32,709 nt of DNA from CALACW01 sp002431305 (GTDB lineage: Bacteria; Bacillota; Clostridia; Oscillospirales; Acutalibacteraceae), in assembly GCA_937890355.1 (NCBI GenBank), contig CALACW010000026.1:1-32709 (forward strand), read 5' to 3'. The translations under genes were made by a program, and so were the position numbers. Shown one piece after another: positions 30,051-32,709 of this stretch. The notes below the pieces were generated by a model, which worked only from the letters and a program-made list of their open reading frames with translations, was not told where the DNA came from and ran no database searches. The first letter of the stretch is position 1. Each line of letters begins with the position of its first letter.

Positions 30051-32669
30051 TCAGATAATAGTACTCTGAAGTCTTGCCGAGAATCTCAGAACGCTTCTTG
30101 CCTCTTTAGCGGTAATTTTTCCGTTTGAGTCGAGGTCGCCCGCAAGACGTGCCGTCTCTGTCGGAGCGTCGAGCTTTGCGGAGATTCTGAGTATAGCTCT
30201 AGCGTCGGCGGCTGTAATCTTTCCGTTAGAGTCAAGGTCACCGAGAAGGATTATCGTATAAGTTTCGCCGTTTGCCGTTACCGTATTTGACGTAGCGACT
30301 TTGTCTTCATCCGAATTTTTAATATCGGGCGCAGACTTGAACAGTCCCTTGAACTCCGCGTACGAAAGTCCTGCCGATTTGGGCGGAACGACTTTGAAAT
30401 ATTTCGACGATTCGTCTATGGAAACACTCGTTTCGCCTTCCTTTATCTCAATCTTTGAAGTATTGTCGGGCTTTGTGGTGTTGTTTGTATCATCCGGCTT
30501 TGTCGTGATATCGGTATCGTCGGGTTTAGTCGTATTATTCGTATCATCCGAGAGTGCGGGGATAACCTCGTTTCTCGTCTCACCGCAGACGTTACAGGTG
30601 TATTTCAAAATGCCCTTTCTTGTCTTTGTCGCAGGTCTTGCTATTACGCCGTCGTCCCACTTATGACCGAGAGCCGGAATTTTTTCTGAATAGGAATGAC
30701 CGCAGACGGTACATGTGTATACGTTTTCGCCGTCCTCCGTACAGCCGGCGGGAATCGTCTGTTTTTCGTAAGTATGAGCAACGGTATTCGTATAATTATC
30801 CTTTGTCTCCTTCAAGCATACGGAGCATTTATGGAGAGTATAGCCCTTCTTCGTGCATGTCGGAGGAACTACGGTATCGATATATCTGTGTCCGGCCGCG
30901 GGCAAATCTGTTTTCTGCTCAAATCCGCAGACGGTGCACTTCTCAATTTTGTATCCCGCCTTTTCGCATGTCGGCTCGACAAGTTCGGTTGTTTCAAATA
31001 CGTGAGCGTTAAGGTCGGTTACAACGCTGTCCGTGTACTCGTCACCGCAGACAGAGCACTTGTGAACGGTATATCCCTGGTCTTTGCACGTGGGGGGAAC
31101 AACCGTGACAACGTAGCTGTGACCTTTTGCGGGCAGATCGGTTTCCTGTACGAATCCGCAGATAGTGCATTTCTCTGTCTTATGTCCGCCCTCGGTACAC
31201 GTCGGCTCGACAAGTTCGGTTGTTTCAAATACGTGAGCGTTACGGTCGGTTATAATGTTGTCCTTATATTCGTCGGCACATACGGAGCACTTATGAAGCG
31301 TATATCCGTCAGAAGCGCATGTGGGAGGTACGACGGTATCGACGTATTTGTGTCCCGCCGCTTTAAGAACGGTCGTTTTTACATCGCCGCAGACGGAGCA
31401 TTTTTCTGTTTTAGAGCCGTCCTTTGTGCAGGTTGCAGGGACATTCTTTGTAACTTTATACTGATGAGGGCCGAAATCACTTAACGTATTATCCTTATAT
31501 TCCTTAGAGCATATTGCGCATTTATGAAGAGTATATCCCTTTTCCTTACATGTGGACGCAACTGCGGACGCGGTATACGAATGGAGGTTAACATTCTTAA
31601 GCTGGGCATCGGTATATTCTTTCTCCGTGCCGTTAACGCTCATATATGAAGATGTTACCGAAAAGTCTGCGCTGTCCTGAACGGCGAGACTCGACGAGGT
31701 TTTGAATGCAAGTTTAATAAGAGAAGCCGAATCAGCGTTCATGCCGTTTTTAAGCATAAGAGAAATAACGAGTTTTCCGGCTGTTGAAGAATTGACGGCG
31801 ATGTCACCGCTGTCGATGTCGGACGAAGCCGATACAGCCGAATTGTTTACATAAGTCATTTTTGCGGGGTTGTACGTAACGGTAAACATACCCGCCTCAA
31901 ATCCCTTTGAGCCGTTGAGAGAAACAGTGAGCTCAAGATTTTTCGAACTCATGTTGAATCCGGCGGAAAGAGAGATATTGTTCGTGTAATTCGTTTTTAT
32001 ACCGTTGTTTGAACAGAACGTATCGGCATACGAACCCTTTGCGCACGTTACAACGAGATTACTGCATCCGGCAAAAGCTGTCGAATCAATATATTTTACG
32101 CTCTCGGGAAGCGTTATGCTCTTAAGTCCCGAATTTGCAAACGCTCTCGAATCAATACGTTCCGCGGCGGGGAGAGATACGTTTTTAAGATTCGAACAGC
32201 CCTCAAACGCGGACTCGCGGATAGTTGAAATTTTAGGAAGGCTTACCGAATTGAGTTTTTTGTCGTTAAAAAATGCGTGATGTCCGATTTTCTTAACAGA
32301 AGCGCTGCATGCCGCGCTCGTAACTTCGCCGAGGTAAGAAAACGCGTACGAACCCACGGATGTAGTGCCGTTGACGCTGACTTTTCTAGCTATTGACTGA
32401 ATTTTATGATACAGCTTAAACTTATCTCCGGGAGCCTTTACAAAAACGTCTTTGTTGTACCACGGAGCGTCCTTGTTAGACTCATAGTTTGACATAACGG
32501 CGTCCGAAGAACCCGTACCCGAAATGAAAATCTCAAACGAGCCTTTCTTAAATTCCCAGTAGGTACCGTTACCGCACGATTCTGACGCAAATACCGTAAC
32601 AGGCATAACCGTGACGAGCATAAGAATCGTCATAACGATACAGATAACTCTTTTTAATTTTTTCTGCAT
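30051..32669 (-). CDS. Large secreted protein: BspA-like repeats, cohesin-like domain, CxxC repeats, dockerin
   Basis: An 872-residue exported protein. Modules in order: signal peptide (1-28, cut after VFA); BspA/LRR_5 leucine-rich repeats at about 98-228 (IRESAFEGCSNLKNVSLP and similar); a cohesin-like beta domain at about 230-366 (LTVSLNGSKGFEAGMFTVTY); nine CxxC modules at 368-705; a T/D/K/P-rich linker (about 708-735); a ~70-residue domain of unknown type; and a C-terminal dockerin (809-868) with two clean calcium loops, each DLDSNGKITA. Carrying both a cohesin-like domain and a dockerin suggests an adaptor in an extracellular complex. GGAGG precedes ATG 32669. No LPXTG sorting signal or membrane anchor is visible, so attachment would be by the dockerin. 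Confidence 0.88.
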   Translation of the reverse strand: MQKKLKRVICIVMTILMLVTVMPVTVFASESCGNGTYWEFKKGSFEIFISGTGSSDAVMSNYESNKDAPWYNKDVFVKAPGDKFKLYHKIQSIARKVSVNGTTSVGSYAFSYLGEVTSAACSASVKKIGHHAFFNDKKLNSVSLPKISTIRESAFEGCSNLKNVSLPAAERIDSRAFANSGLKSITLPESVKYIDSTAFAGCSNLVVTCAKGSYADTFCSNNGIKTNYTNNISLSAGFNMSSKNLELTVSLNGSKGFEAGMFTVTYNPAKMTYVNNSAVSASSDIDSGDIAVNSSTAGKLVISLMLKNGMNADSASLIKLAFKTSSSLAVQDSADFSVTSSYMSVNGTEKEYTDAQLKNVNLHSYTASAVASTCKEKGYTLHKCAICSKEYKDNTLSDFGPHQYKVTKNVPATCTKDGSKTEKCSVCGDVKTTVLKAAGHKYVDTVVPPTCASDGYTLHKCSVCADEYKDNIITDRNAHVFETTELVEPTCTEGGHKTEKCTICGFVQETDLPAKGHSYVVTVVPPTCKDQGYTVHKCSVCGDEYTDSVVTDLNAHVFETTELVEPTCEKAGYKIEKCTVCGFEQKTDLPAAGHRYIDTVVPPTCTKKGYTLHKCSVCLKETKDNYTNTVAHTYEKQTIPAGCTEDGENVYTCTVCGHSYSEKIPALGHKWDDGVIARPATKTRKGILKYTCNVCGETRNEVIPALSDDTNNTTKPDDTDITTKPDDTNNTTKPDNTSKIEIKEGETSVSIDESSKYFKVVPPKSAGLSYAEFKGLFKSAPDIKNSDEDKVATSNTVTANGETYTIILLGDLDSNGKITAADARAILRISAKLDAPTETARLAGDLDSNGKITAKEARSVLRFSARLQSTII
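30555..31568 (-). repeat. CxxC-module repeat tract in the surface-protein gene
   Basis: Encodes nine modules of 37-40 residues, each with a CxxC pair and most with a preceding PTC. They alternate in two types, giving a 77-residue (231-bp) super-repeat: GTCGGCTCGACAAGTTCGGT occurs at 30970 and again at 31201. The near-identical DNA points to recent duplication and possible copy-number change. Confidence 0.85.
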
Positions 32670-32709
32670 TGTAGTTTCCTCCGTTCCCGGATAATATTAT
32701 GTTAATATA

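Noticed and set aside
30555..31568. CRISPR array
   Set aside because: The regular repeats are in-frame protein modules of 37-40 codons with divergent sequence, not identical short repeats with unique spacers.

Overview
The window reads as a chromosomal segment from an anaerobic, gut-type member of the Clostridia, probably in or near the Oscillospirales/Ruminococcaceae. That placement is an inference. It rests on FeFe hydrogenases of the clostridial type, dockerin and cohesin modules joined to Cys-rich CxxC repeats, a long-form hibernation factor, a MetH whose reactivation domain is a separate protein, and a candidate MATE-linked riboswitch. No 16S rRNA or tRNA gene is present to confirm it.

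Layout, left to right. 1-2345: hpf and a radical SAM/SPASM-like gene, each with its own promoter and terminator. 2358-6280: a methionine operon of metF, a MetH reactivation protein and a B12-dependent metH, joined by overlapping start and stop codons. 6281-10306: a secreted dockerin protein and a GH127 beta-L-arabinofuranosidase, flanked by small palindromic elements. 10307-16494 (minus): a seven-gene hydrogenase/redox-signalling operon (yfcE-like phosphodiesterase, APH-fold kinase, two thioredoxin-like 2Fe-2S proteins, a PAS-bearing sensory hydrogenase, a SpoIIE/PP2C phosphatase and a catalytic-type FeFe hydrogenase). 16608-18431: glmS, without a visible glmS ribozyme. 18432-19849: a 1.4-kb stretch without a convincing gene. 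Most of it, read on the minus strand from a near-consensus promoter, is full of hairpins and looks like a large structured RNA. 19850-20413: a GNAT acetyltransferase. 20745-21667 (minus): ssrA (tmRNA) and smpB. 21845-25108 (minus): ddl, a ywiB-like gene (DUF1934) and argS, translationally coupled. 25358-28194: rpsO and pnp, with a structured rpsO leader. 28350-29932 (minus): a MATE exporter behind a terminator-bearing leader that may be a guanidine-IV riboswitch. 29993-32669 (minus): a large secreted protein with BspA-like repeats, a cohesin-like domain, nine CxxC repeats and a C-terminal dockerin.

Genes that work together: metF supplies 5-methyl-THF to MetH, and the reactivation protein repairs oxidised cobalamin. 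The sensory hydrogenase, kinase, phosphatase and 2Fe-2S proteins probably form a signalling module around the catalytic hydrogenase. ssrA and smpB form the ribosome-rescue pair, and rpsO and pnp the classical translation/RNA-decay pair. The two dockerin proteins share the same Cys-rich repeat and dockerin types and probably belong to one extracellular assembly.

The intergenic DNA is rich in small repeats: four copies of a ~150-bp element with palindromic ends (E1), two copies of a 156/157-bp MITE-like element (E2), one of them inserted into an E1 copy with a 4-bp target duplication, and a GTGAANN-heptamer element (R3) that supplies the last codons of the MATE gene. The most novel-looking items are the ~0.87-kb minus-strand RNA candidate, the kinase/phosphatase sensory-hydrogenase operon and the nested E1/E2 elements.
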